Positions 1-4,993 of a DNA stretch of 6,009 bases are shown piece by piece. The position numbers and the translations under genes were made by a program. The DNA is taken from positions 1 to 6,009 of the forward strand of contig JASBTO010000098.1 in assembly GCA_030148365.1 (NCBI GenBank), read 5' to 3'. The stretch's first letter is position 1. Each line of letters starts with the position of its first letter. The DNA comes from Kangiellaceae bacterium (GTDB lineage: Bacteria > Pseudomonadota > Gammaproteobacteria > Enterobacterales > Kangiellaceae). The notes beneath the pieces were generated by a model that worked only from the letters and a program-made list of their open reading frames with translations, was not told the origin of the DNA and did not search any database.

Positions 1-905
1 ACCATATCGTGGCTGCCGTAATAATGCTTGCGAATGTGATCAAAGACCACGGTATCGGCAATACCGGGCCACTGATAGAGCTCGCGGACGTAAGCCCACA
101 GGTTCGGGCAATCGACGATGCGTTTCCTTGTGCATTTGAAATGCACCGCATAGACGGTATCGAAACGGATCAGGGTGGCAAACAGACGCCAGTCGGCTTC
201 GGTCAGTTGGTCGCCACACAGATACCGTTTACGTGACAGACGGTTTTCCAGCCAGTCGACAGTCTCGAACAAGGGTTCGACCGCCTCATCATAAGCCTCC
301 TGGGAAGTCGCGAAACCGCATTTGTAAACGCCGTTGTTGAGGGTGTCATAGATCCGCTCGTTAAGTGCATCGATTTCGTCCTGCAACGCCGGCGGACAGT
401 AATCACCTTCGGCGGCGCCCAGATCGTCGAACGCGCTGTTCATCATCCGGATGATGTCCGCGGATTCGTTAGAGACAATAGTCTCGCGCTTTTTGTCCCA
501 GAGTGTCGGCGTGGTGACCCGGGTGGTGATGTCAGGATCGGCCCGTGTATAGATCTGGTGCAGATATTTGCTGTCGTACAGCGGGTCGGGGATCGTGTGT
601 TCGTCTTGCTCAAACGTCCAGCCATTGGCCCCCATGTACCAGTGCACGGCCGAGACCGGAATCAGGTCCTCGAGCTGCTTGAGCTTTCGGAAGATCAGGG
701 TGCGATGGGCCCAGGGGCAGGCCCAGGCAATGTAGAGATGGTAGCGCTCGGGCTCGGCGGGAAAGCCGCCCTCTCCGGTCGGACCCGCCTCACCATCAGC
801 GGTGATCCAGTTGCGGAATTTGGCTTCCTCGCGTTCAAACGCGCCGCCGCTGGCTTTTGTGTCATACCACTTGTCGCGCCAGAAACCGTCAATCAGTAAA
901 CCCAT
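1..905 (-). CDS. yqjG: Glutathionyl-hydroquinone reductase, YqjG/ECM4 family (3' end cut by window edge)
   Basis: This is a cytosolic Xi-class glutathione transferase. The family reduces S-glutathionyl-hydroquinones to free hydroquinones, using glutathione and a catalytic cysteine. The reading frame is open for 301 codons from the ATG at 905-903 to the window edge. The N-terminal thioredoxin-like half carries the family motif CPWAHR with the catalytic Cys at residue 63. It also shows the VTTPTLWD and NESADIIRM segments that contact glutathione in this family. The C-terminal helical half has QLTEADWRLF, RFDTVYAVHFKC and HIRKHYYGSHD near the edge. E. coli YqjG is about 328 residues, so roughly 25 residues are missing. 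A strong AGGGAGG at 914-920, 8 nt from the ATG, fixes the start. The gene lies 131 bp downstream of the ArsI/CadI-like gene on the same strand and may be cotranscribed with it. Family assignment is firm; the physiological quinone substrate is unknown. Confidence 0.95.
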   Translation of the reverse strand, partial: MGLLIDGFWRDKWYDTKASGGAFEREEAKFRNWITADGEAGPTGEGGFPAEPERYHLYIAWACPWAHRTLIFRKLKQLEDLIPVSAVHWYMGANGWTFEQDEHTIPDPLYDSKYLHQIYTRADPDITTRVTTPTLWDKKRETIVSNESADIIRMMNSAFDDLGAAEGDYCPPALQDEIDALNERIYDTLNNGVYKCGFATSQEAYDEAVEPLFETVDWLENRLSRKRYLCGDQLTEADWRLFATLIRFDTVYAVHFKCTRKRIVDCPNLWAYVRELYQWPGIADTVVFDHIRKHYYGSHDM

Positions 906-913
906 ATCCGAAA

Positions 914-920
914 CCTCCCT
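914..920 (-). promoter_or_regulatory. Ribosome binding site of yqjG
   Basis: On the minus strand this reads AGGGAGG, ending 8 nt before the ATG at 905-903. It is a near-consensus Shine-Dalgarno site and decides the start codon. Confidence 0.8.
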
Positions 921-930
921 GTGATGAAAA

Positions 931-971
931 TGTCGCTGCCGGCTCCGGGATAAAGGTCCGGGCAGCCGACA
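931..971 (-). other. Imperfect hairpin in the arsI-yqjG gap; possible weak terminator or attenuator
   Basis: The arms TGTCGCTGCC (931-940) and GGCAGCCGACA (961-971) pair over 10 bp with one bulged base. The 20-nt interior can form a further short stem. Read leftwards, in the direction of arsI and yqjG transcription, the stem is followed directly by TTTTC (930-926). The U-tract is only four bases, so termination would be partial at best. The hairpin ends about 10 nt before the yqjG ribosome binding site, so it could instead shield or stabilise the yqjG end of a shared transcript. Confidence 0.35.
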
Positions 972-1036
972 GGTATCAGGGAGTTAGTCCGGATGAGGGT
1001 CTGACGGTTCCCGCGACCGGCGCTGAAAATGGCGGA

Positions 1037-1408
1037 TTAACGGGCGTCCGATGTCGGTTCCAGGACCCGATACCACTCCCAGGGCAACCGGTCCGGCCCC
1101 GTCAGCCAGAATTTGTCCTGGCGGGAATGACAGCAATCCACGTCGCTGCGCTTTTGGCTGAGTAGCGGGTCGCCCGTCAACCGGCTGGCGGCCAGTTCCA
1201 TTTCCTCGGGACTCTCGCTTTCAACACCAAGATGGTTGAGATGGGAGGCCTCGGCGTTTTCAAACAGCACCAGCTTGAGCGGTGGCTGCTCGATGACAAA
1301 GTTGGCGTAACCGGGGCGGACTTTAGCCGGCTCGGCCGCGAACATGCGGCTATAGAAGTCGATGGCGGCGGACAAATCCGGTACGTTCAGGGCAAGTTGC
1401 AGTCTCAT
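1037..1408 (-). CDS. arsI: ArsI/CadI-type VOC (glyoxalase-fold) protein, probable C-As lyase or cadmium-induced-type protein
   Basis: This 123-residue VOC-fold protein resembles mycobacterial CadI (LQLALNV, AEPAK, PGYANF, PPLKLVL, NHLGV, CC, DK, WV/L, TGP, WE, Y, VL) and the ArsI C-As lyases. ArsI is an Fe(II) dioxygenase that splits the carbon-arsenic bond of trivalent methyl- or aryl-arsenicals. Visible candidate metal ligands are Gln4, His59 and Glu111. The adjacent pair Cys92-Cys93 matches the vicinal thiols that bind the arsenical. The start at 1408 is preferred over the in-frame ATG at 1423. At 1408 the protein begins like its homologues (MRLQLALNV), there is a GGAAA 10 nt upstream, and the predicted transcript would start only about 10 nt before 1423. 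The gene diverges from an arsR-type regulator, as cadI and arsR are neighbours in mycobacteria. ArsI and CadI cannot be told apart by sequence alone, so the symbol is provisional. Confidence 0.85.
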   Translation of the reverse strand: MRLQLALNVPDLSAAIDFYSRMFAAEPAKVRPGYANFVIEQPPLKLVLFENAEASHLNHLGVESESPEEMELAASRLTGDPLLSQKRSDVDCCHSRQDKFWLTGPDRLPWEWYRVLEPTSDAR

Positions 1409-1421
1409 GACAAAGATTTCC

Positions 1422-1441
1422 ATATAGATGATGATCTATAT
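1422..1441. promoter_or_regulatory. Perfect 8-bp inverted repeat, candidate operator
   Basis: ATATAGAT (1422-1429), GATG spacer, then ATCTATAT (1434-1441) form a perfect dyad in the AT-rich gap between the divergent genes. It covers the predicted transcription start and leader of the arsI arm. It could be a repressor site or act as an RNA hairpin just ahead of the arsI ribosome binding site. Which protein would bind it is inference. Confidence 0.5.
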
Positions 1442-1469
1442 ATTAGGATGACGTATTGAAACCTGTCAA
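1440..1469 (-). promoter_or_regulatory. Predicted promoter of the leftward arsI arm
   Basis: The minus strand shows a perfect -35 TTGACA (1469-1464), an 18-nt spacer, and a -10-like TAATAT (1445-1440, four of six matches). The start of transcription would fall near 1433. That gives a leader of about 25 nt to the ATG at 1408. The -35 lies inside the inverted repeat at 1454-1471, and the -10 touches the repeat at 1422-1441, so a bound repressor would block polymerase. Confidence 0.55.
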
Positions 1470-1475
1470 TATAAA
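1448..1475 (+). promoter_or_regulatory. Predicted promoter of the rightward arsR operon
   Basis: A weak -35 ATGACG (1448-1453) sits 16 nt before a good -10 TATAAA (1470-1475), placing transcription start around 1482 and leaving a very short leader to the ATG at 1491. An AGG at 1480-1482 is the only Shine-Dalgarno-like element, so it would lie at the very 5' end of such a transcript. The overlap with the dyad at 1454-1471 implies autoregulation. Confidence 0.4.
1454..1471. promoter_or_regulatory. Perfect TATTGA-N6-TCAATA inverted repeat, candidate ArsR operator
   Basis: TATTGA (1454-1459) and TCAATA (1466-1471) are exact inverted copies separated by AACCTG. The layout, short half-sites around a 6-nt centre in an AT-rich promoter, resembles ArsR/SmtB-family operators. 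The site contains the leftward TTGACA and lies between the rightward -35 and -10. One bound dimer could therefore silence both arms. Confidence 0.6.
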
Positions 1476-1490
1476 AGTTAGGCTGGCCCC

Positions 1491-1841
1491 ATGAATGCAA
1501 ACACTGATAACTGTTGCGGTCTGACCGCTGCCCCGCTGCCCGGTGCCGAGTCACTGGCACGGATTTGCCAGGCATTGGGCGAGTCGACACGATTGCAAAT
1601 CCTGTTCCTTATTGCCGCGCAGCGCGAAGCAGTCTGTGCCTGCGATCTGGTGCCGCTGTTCCAACTCAGCCAGCCGACCTTGTCCCACCACCTGAAGGTG
1701 CTCAAGGAAGCGGGCTTGCTGGATTCGGCCCGGGATGGTCGCTGGATCCGCTATGCCATCGCACCGGACAATTACCGGCTGTTGCAGCAGTATCTTGTCC
1801 GGGTCGCCGGAAGCCAGCCGCAACCCGTGGAGATTGACTGA
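1491..1841 (+). CDS. arsR: ArsR/SmtB-family metalloid-responsive transcriptional repressor
   Basis: This 116-residue winged-helix repressor would bind its operator when free and leave it when As(III), a trivalent organoarsenical or a soft metal binds its cysteines. The core is typical: a dimer helix with ALGESTRLQIL (28-38), then the recognition region LSQPTLSHHLKVLKEAGLL (59-77), then the wing with RDGRWIRYAI (81-90). The metal-binding-type motif VCACDL (48-53) gives Cys49 and Cys51 and matches the ELCVCDL pair of E. coli ArsR. An extra Cys8-Cys9 pair (NCCG) lies at the N-terminus, with Cys26 in between. The gene diverges from the ArsI/CadI-like gene over a gap with two dyads. It is followed after 2 nt by the cyclotransferase gene, so it probably heads and controls both transcripts. 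The inducer cannot be read from sequence; the arsI neighbour favours an arsenical. Confidence 0.92.
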   Translation: MNANTDNCCGLTAAPLPGAESLARICQALGESTRLQILFLIAAQREAVCACDLVPLFQLSQPTLSHHLKVLKEAGLLDSARDGRWIRYAIAPDNYRLLQQYLVRVAGSQPQPVEID

Positions 1842-1843
1842 GC

Positions 1844-2338
1844 ATGCTTTATCTGGCCTATGGCTCCAACATGTCCAGTCCGCGGCTGTTTGCCCGAATT
1901 CCCGGCGCCCGCACAATCGGCAGGGCCAGAGTGCCCGGTTACCAGCTGCACTTTCACAAGGTGGGCTATGGTGACGATTCGGGAAAATGCGATGCGCTCG
2001 CCACCGGCGACCAGCAGGACGAACTCTACGGCGTGGTCTACGAAGTGTCAGACAAGGATATCGGCACCCTGGATCGGATCGAAGGCGTCGGTCACGGATA
2101 CCGGCGGGTCCAGGTCGCAGTGTATCTGGATGGCAATGAAAAACAGACGGCCAGCACCTACATTGCGACCCATACCGATGCCGATATCATGCCGTTGCAA
2201 TGGTACAAGGAGCATGTCTTGCGTGGCGCCCGTGAACACAAGTTGCCAGCCGCATATATAGCCGACATCGAAGCAGTAAGGGCCATCCCGGACAGGGACC
2301 CGGCACGGGATCAGCGGGAGCGGGAAATCTATCAGTGA
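1844..2338 (+). CDS. Gamma-glutamylcyclotransferase-family (AIG2/GGCT-like) protein
   Basis: This family releases 5-oxoproline from gamma-glutamyl amino acids, gamma-glutamyl amines or related compounds; the protein is soluble and cytosolic. It has 164 residues, a usual length. The N-terminus MLYLAYGSNM (1-10) holds the YGSN substrate-binding loop. LDRIEGVGHGY (76-86) supplies the probable catalytic Glu80. A conserved-looking YGVVYEV strand (62-68) precedes it. The start follows the arsR stop by 2 nt, with GGAG at 1829-1832, 11 nt upstream, so translation is probably coupled. The stop overlaps the next start (GTGA). In this setting it could process glutathione- or gamma-glutamyl-linked compounds made during metalloid stress, but that role is inferred from position only. 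The exact substrate cannot be told from sequence. Confidence 0.87.
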   Translation: MLYLAYGSNMSSPRLFARIPGARTIGRARVPGYQLHFHKVGYGDDSGKCDALATGDQQDELYGVVYEVSDKDIGTLDRIEGVGHGYRRVQVAVYLDGNEKQTASTYIATHTDADIMPLQWYKEHVLRGAREHKLPAAYIADIEAVRAIPDRDPARDQREREIYQ

Positions 2339-3009
2339 GAAAAACCATTATTGATCTCAGTCATACGATTGAAGACGGAATGGAAACCTATCCGGGGTTG
2401 CCGGCGCCGGTGATTTGCGACTTCTGGTCACGGGAGGAGTCCGCCCTTCATTATGATGGAGACACCAGCTTCCAGATCGGCAAGATTGAAATGGTCGCCA
2501 ACACCGGTACCTATATGGACGCGCCGTTTCACCGCTATGCAGAGGGCAAGGATCTTTCGCAACTACCACTCTCGCGCATTGCCGATCTCGAGGGGATCCG
2601 GTTCCGCATCCCGGAGGGGCAACGGGTAATTGGTCCGGAATGCTTTCAGGAAGCGCCTCTGGACGGCAAGGCAGTGCTGATTGAAACGGCCTGGTGCCGA
2701 CATTGGCGAACCCCGCAATACTTCGACGGACACCCGTACCTGAGCGAAGCGGCGGCAGTTTTTCTGCGCGACGCCGGCGTCTGTCTGGTCGGCATTGATT
2801 CCCTGAATATTGATGACACGACCGGTCGCAGTCGGCCGGTTCACAGCACCTTGCTCGGCGCAGATATTCCCATCGTCGAACACATGCGCGGCCTTGACCG
2901 GTTGCCGGACCGTGGCTTCCGTTTTCATGCAGTTCCGGCCGGGATCAGAGGGCTCGGCAGTTTTCCGGTGCGGGCTTACGCTATCTTGCCAGCAGGTGCC
3001 GATAATTGA
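2335..3009 (+). CDS. Cyclase-family (kynurenine formamidase-like) metal hydrolase with altered metal-site residues
   Basis: This 224-residue protein belongs to the cyclase family that includes KynB, isatin hydrolase and polyketide cyclases. The N-terminal IIDLSHTIEDGMETYPG (5-21) is the family signature. The metal motif HxGTHxDxPxH appears as NTGTYMDAPFH (56-66). Asn56 and Tyr60 replace two histidine zinc ligands, while Asp62 and His66 remain. His170 and Glu182 keep the 12-residue spacing of the second ligand pair in KynB. IDSLNIDD (154-161) is another family block. The GTG start at 2335 overlaps the upstream stop (GTGA). It has GGGA 9 nt upstream, and the next in-frame Met would remove the LSH signature. 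It is the third gene of the arsR transcript. No other kynurenine-pathway gene is present, so I would not call it kynB; the substrate is unknown and its metal content may differ from KynB. Confidence 0.85.
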   Translation: MRKTIIDLSHTIEDGMETYPGLPAPVICDFWSREESALHYDGDTSFQIGKIEMVANTGTYMDAPFHRYAEGKDLSQLPLSRIADLEGIRFRIPEGQRVIGPECFQEAPLDGKAVLIETAWCRHWRTPQYFDGHPYLSEAAAVFLRDAGVCLVGIDSLNIDDTTGRSRPVHSTLLGADIPIVEHMRGLDRLPDRGFRFHAVPAGIRGLGSFPVRAYAILPAGADN

Positions 3010-3073
3010 TCGGGGCGGCTGGACGGCACGGAAACAATTGGTTAATTTGAATGCCATAAATTGCGGCAAGAGA

Positions 3074-3079
3074 AAGGAG
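3074..3079 (+). promoter_or_regulatory. Ribosome binding site of the small membrane protein
   Basis: AAGGAG ends 5 nt before the ATG at 3085. It rules out the in-frame TTG at 3061, which lies upstream of this site and has no comparable element. It is the strongest ribosome site on the plus strand here, suggesting high or independent translation. Confidence 0.75.
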
Positions 3080-3084
3080 TTTTC

Positions 3085-3465
3085 ATGCCTTACCAAAAGC
3101 AGTTAAAGAGACTGGGTCTGGCGTTAAGAGTTGTCGGCGTTGTGTTTGCCGTCGGGCTGCCATTGATGATGGCGATCTTCCCTTCCGGCTGGTCCTGGGA
3201 ACCCCGCCAGCCCGAGTACGAACAAATGATTGTCGGCATTTATGTGACTCTTGGCGTATTCCTGTTCCTTGCCGGCAAAGATCCCATGGCTCACAAAAGT
3301 CTCATCCTTTTTACCATCTGGTCGAGTCTGGTGCATGGCCTCATCATGCTGGTCCAGGCTTTGTTCGACGGTGCCGAAAGAATGAATCTGGTCGGCGATG
3401 TCCCAGCCCTGCTGATTATCGCCGGTGTGCTCTGGTGGCTGCTGCCCCGCAAGGGACATCATTAG
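3085..3465 (+). CDS. Small four-helix integral membrane protein, DUF6632-like
   Basis: This 126-residue hydrophobic protein has four likely membrane helices at about 11-32, 47-64, 71-93 and 103-120. The tail (PRKGHH) and N-terminus (KQLKRL) are basic and would both sit on the cytoplasmic side. Between helices 1 and 2 is a loop with WSWEPRQPEYEQMIVGIY. Helix 3 has HKSLILFTIWSSLVHG, and helix 4 begins with LVGDVPALL. From memory these blocks match the uncharacterised DUF6632 family; no function is known. No catalytic motif is visible. It follows the cyclase gene after 75 bp with its own strong ribosome binding site and no clear terminator in between. It may be read through from the arsR transcript or use its own promoter, which I cannot identify confidently. 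Confidence 0.82.
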   Translation: MPYQKQLKRLGLALRVVGVVFAVGLPLMMAIFPSGWSWEPRQPEYEQMIVGIYVTLGVFLFLAGKDPMAHKSLILFTIWSSLVHGLIMLVQALFDGAERMNLVGDVPALLIIAGVLWWLLPRKGHH

Positions 3466-3502
3466 TCCTTCACTCCATGAGCAAAATTATTTCGAAAGCA
3501 GA

Positions 3503-3595
3503 ATGAGAAATCGGGCGACAGAGATGCCCGGTCCGGCTATCCTCAGGGACTTTCTGATAACCCGTACTGCTGATATCAGCTCGGAAAACCCATGA
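3503..3595 (+). CDS. Possible 30-codon leader peptide overlapping the rimB-like start
   Basis: An ATG at 3503 opens a frame (MRNRATEMPG at its start, SSENP at its end) that closes with TGA at 3593-3595. This stop overlaps the next gene's ATG as ATGA. A nine-codon frame (3477-3506) overlaps its start in the same ATGA way. Neither has a good ribosome binding site, and chance is a fair explanation. It is listed because the exact ATGA junction would allow translational coupling. Confidence 0.15.
   Translation: MRNRATEMPGPAILRDFLITRTADISSENP
3569..3580. promoter_or_regulatory. 12-bp perfect palindrome before the rimB-like gene
   Basis: GCTGATATCAGC is fully self-complementary and ends 11 nt before the ATG at 3592. 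It could be a regulator site or an RNA element beside the GGA ribosome site at 3583-3585. With no spacer, it would not form a stable hairpin loop without opening its centre, which favours a DNA-level role. It is a single copy in the window. Confidence 0.3.
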
Positions 3596-4053
3596 CTGAA
3601 AAAAATCCGGACGCAAGCACTCTGCAAGTTGGCTGGCGGGAATGGATCGGCTTGCCTGATCTCGGCATTCCCCGTCTCAAGGCGAAAGTGGATACCGGCG
3701 CCAAAACCTCCGCGCTGCACGCCTTTTCCATTGAAGAATTCGAGCGGAACGGCGAGCGCTGGGTAAGGTTTGGTATGCACCCGGTGCAGCGGGACACCAG
3801 CACCGAAGTCTTTTGCGAGGCGGAGGTTTTTGATGTGCGTATGGTCGCCGACTCCGGCGGTCACCGGGAGCAGAGATACGTGATCCGGAGTCGTCTGCGC
3901 CTGGGTGCGGACTGCTGGCCCACGGAATTTACCCTGACCAACCGTGATACCATGAGATTTCGCATGTTGCTGGGTCGCCGCAGCATGCCCAAGGGCATGA
4001 CAGTCGACCCCAACGCCTCTTATTTGCTGGGCGAACCCGGCACTAGGGATTAA
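3592..4053 (+). CDS. rimB: RimB-like retropepsin-fold protein (RimK-associated 'ATP-dependent zinc protease' family)
   Basis: This 153-residue protein belongs to the family often annotated as putative ATP-dependent zinc protease (DUF785), which has a retropepsin-like fold. In Pseudomonas the rimB product belongs to this family and works with RimK. The hallmark is AKVDTGAKTSALHA (31-44), with Asp34 in the DTG motif of aspartic proteases. A second conserved block is MRFRMLLGRRSM near residue 130, like the flap-following LLG segment of retropepsins. An N-terminal VGWREWIGLPDLGI strand precedes the motif. I see no HExxH zinc motif, so the zinc label is doubtful. It lies 32 bp upstream of rimK, the typical arrangement. 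Its exact role in S6 modification is not settled: it may tune RimK or act as a protease. The EAL-domain gene rimA found in Pseudomonas is not adjacent here. Confidence 0.88.
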   Translation: MTEKNPDASTLQVGWREWIGLPDLGIPRLKAKVDTGAKTSALHAFSIEEFERNGERWVRFGMHPVQRDTSTEVFCEAEVFDVRMVADSGGHREQRYVIRSRLRLGADCWPTEFTLTNRDTMRFRMLLGRRSMPKGMTVDPNASYLLGEPGTRD

Positions 4054-4066
4054 CTCACCGACATTA

Positions 4067-4085
4067 AAAGGATCTGATAACCTTT
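4067..4085 (+). promoter_or_regulatory. Hairpin covering the rimK ribosome binding site
   Basis: AAAGGAT (4067-4073) can pair with AT (4077-4078) and CCTTT (4081-4085), leaving a CTG loop and a two-base bulge. The only Shine-Dalgarno sequence for rimK, AAGGA at 4068-4072, is inside the stem, and CCTTT directly abuts the ATG at 4086. The linear spacing of 13 nt is long. The fold would hide the site unless ribosomes finishing rimB (stop at 4051-4053) open it. Confidence 0.4.
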
Positions 4086-4991
4086 ATGAAAATCGCCATT
4101 CTTTCACGCAATCCGAAGCTCTATTCAACCAAGCGCCTGGTCGAAGCTGCCAAAGAAAGAGATCATGAGGTGAGAGTGGTCGACACCTTACGCACCTACA
4201 TGAGTATCGCCAGCCACAAGCCGACGATTCACTACAAGGGAGAGTCCCTGAGGGGATTTAACGCGGTCATTCCGAGGATTGGTTCGTCAATTACCTTTTA
4301 CGGTACGGCGGTGCTGCGCCAGTTTGAAATGATGGGCGTGTATTCGCTCAATGAGTCCGTCGCCATCACCCGCTCCCGGGACAAGTTGCGGGCCCTGCAA
4401 CTGCTCGCCCGCAAGGGGATCGGCTTGCCGGTGACCGGCTTTGCCCACTCACCGGATGATATTGGCGATCTGATCAAGATGGTCAATGGCGCGCCACTGG
4501 TCATCAAGTTGCTGGAAGGTACCCAGGGTATCGGTGTGGTCCTCGCGGAAACGGAAAAAGCAGCGGAAAGTGTTATCGAAGCCTTCATGGGGCTGAAAGC
4601 CAACATTATGGTGCAGGAATATATCAAGGAGTCGGCGGGTGCAGACATTCGTTGTCTGGTGGTGGGAGACAAGGTCATCGCCGCCATGAAGCGACAGGCG
4701 AAGCCCGGTGAGTTCCGCTCCAACCTGCACCGCGGCGGCTCCGCTTCGGTGATCAAGATTACACCGGAAGAGCGTCTTACTGCCGTCCGGGCGGCGAAAA
4801 TCATGGGCCTGAATGTTGCCGGTGTCGATATCCTGCGTTCCAATCACGGGCCGGTGGTGATGGAAGTGAACTCTTCCCCCGGCCTCGAAGGCATCGAGAA
4901 TGCTACCGGCAAGGATGTTGCCGGCCTGATCATCCAGTTTATCGAAAAGAACGCCAAGCCCCACAAGACCAAAACCCGGGGCAAGGGCTGA
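4086..4991 (+). CDS. rimK: Ribosomal protein S6 modification enzyme, ATP-dependent glutamate ligase RimK
   Basis: RimK is an ATP-grasp ligase that adds glutamate residues to the C-terminus of 30S ribosomal protein S6; it can also make poly-alpha-glutamate in vitro. The 301 residues match E. coli RimK almost end to end: MKIAILSR (1-8), IHYKG (48-52), VIPRIGSSITFYG (61-73), LRQFEMMGVY (77-86), LNESVAITRSRDKLR (88-102). The ATP-binding glycine loop EGTQGIGVV is at 144-152 and QEYIKE at 177-182. The substrate-side FRSNLHRGG is at 210-218. The metal ligands Asp248, Glu260 and Asn262 lie in VDIL...VMEVNSSPGLEGI. The C-terminus is basic (HKTKTRGKG), as in some homologues, and is the least conserved part. 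The gene sits between the rimB-like gene (32 bp upstream) and the M14 gene (2 bp downstream), clearly one transcript. The function call is very secure. Confidence 0.98.
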   Translation: MKIAILSRNPKLYSTKRLVEAAKERDHEVRVVDTLRTYMSIASHKPTIHYKGESLRGFNAVIPRIGSSITFYGTAVLRQFEMMGVYSLNESVAITRSRDKLRALQLLARKGIGLPVTGFAHSPDDIGDLIKMVNGAPLVIKLLEGTQGIGVVLAETEKAAESVIEAFMGLKANIMVQEYIKESAGADIRCLVVGDKVIAAMKRQAKPGEFRSNLHRGGSASVIKITPEERLTAVRAAKIMGLNVAGVDILRSNHGPVVMEVNSSPGLEGIENATGKDVAGLIIQFIEKNAKPHKTKTRGKG

Positions 4992-4993
4992 CC

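Noticed and set aside
2335..3009. Naming the cyclase kynB (kynurenine formamidase)
   Set aside because: Two metal-ligand histidines are replaced and no other kynurenine-pathway genes are nearby.
2999..3013. CCGAT-AATTG-ATCGG hairpin at the end of the cyclase gene
   Set aside because: A short stem overlapping the stop codon with no T-run; it does not support a terminator between the cyclase and membrane protein genes.
3061..3084. Upstream TTG start adding eight residues to the membrane protein
   Set aside because: The strong AAGGAG at 3074-3079 lies between it and the ATG at 3085 and clearly serves the latter.
2563..3096. 177-codon minus-strand frame
   Set aside because: It is antisense to the cyclase gene, which carries conserved family motifs; no ribosome site or family match on the minus strand.
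3512..3530. CGGGC-N9-GCCCG hairpin after the membrane protein gene
   Set aside because: A 5-bp stem with no following T-run in either direction, so not supported as a terminator.
4298..4964. Two minus-strand frames of 181 and 171 codons
   Set aside because: Both lie wholly inside rimK, which is unambiguous on the plus strand.
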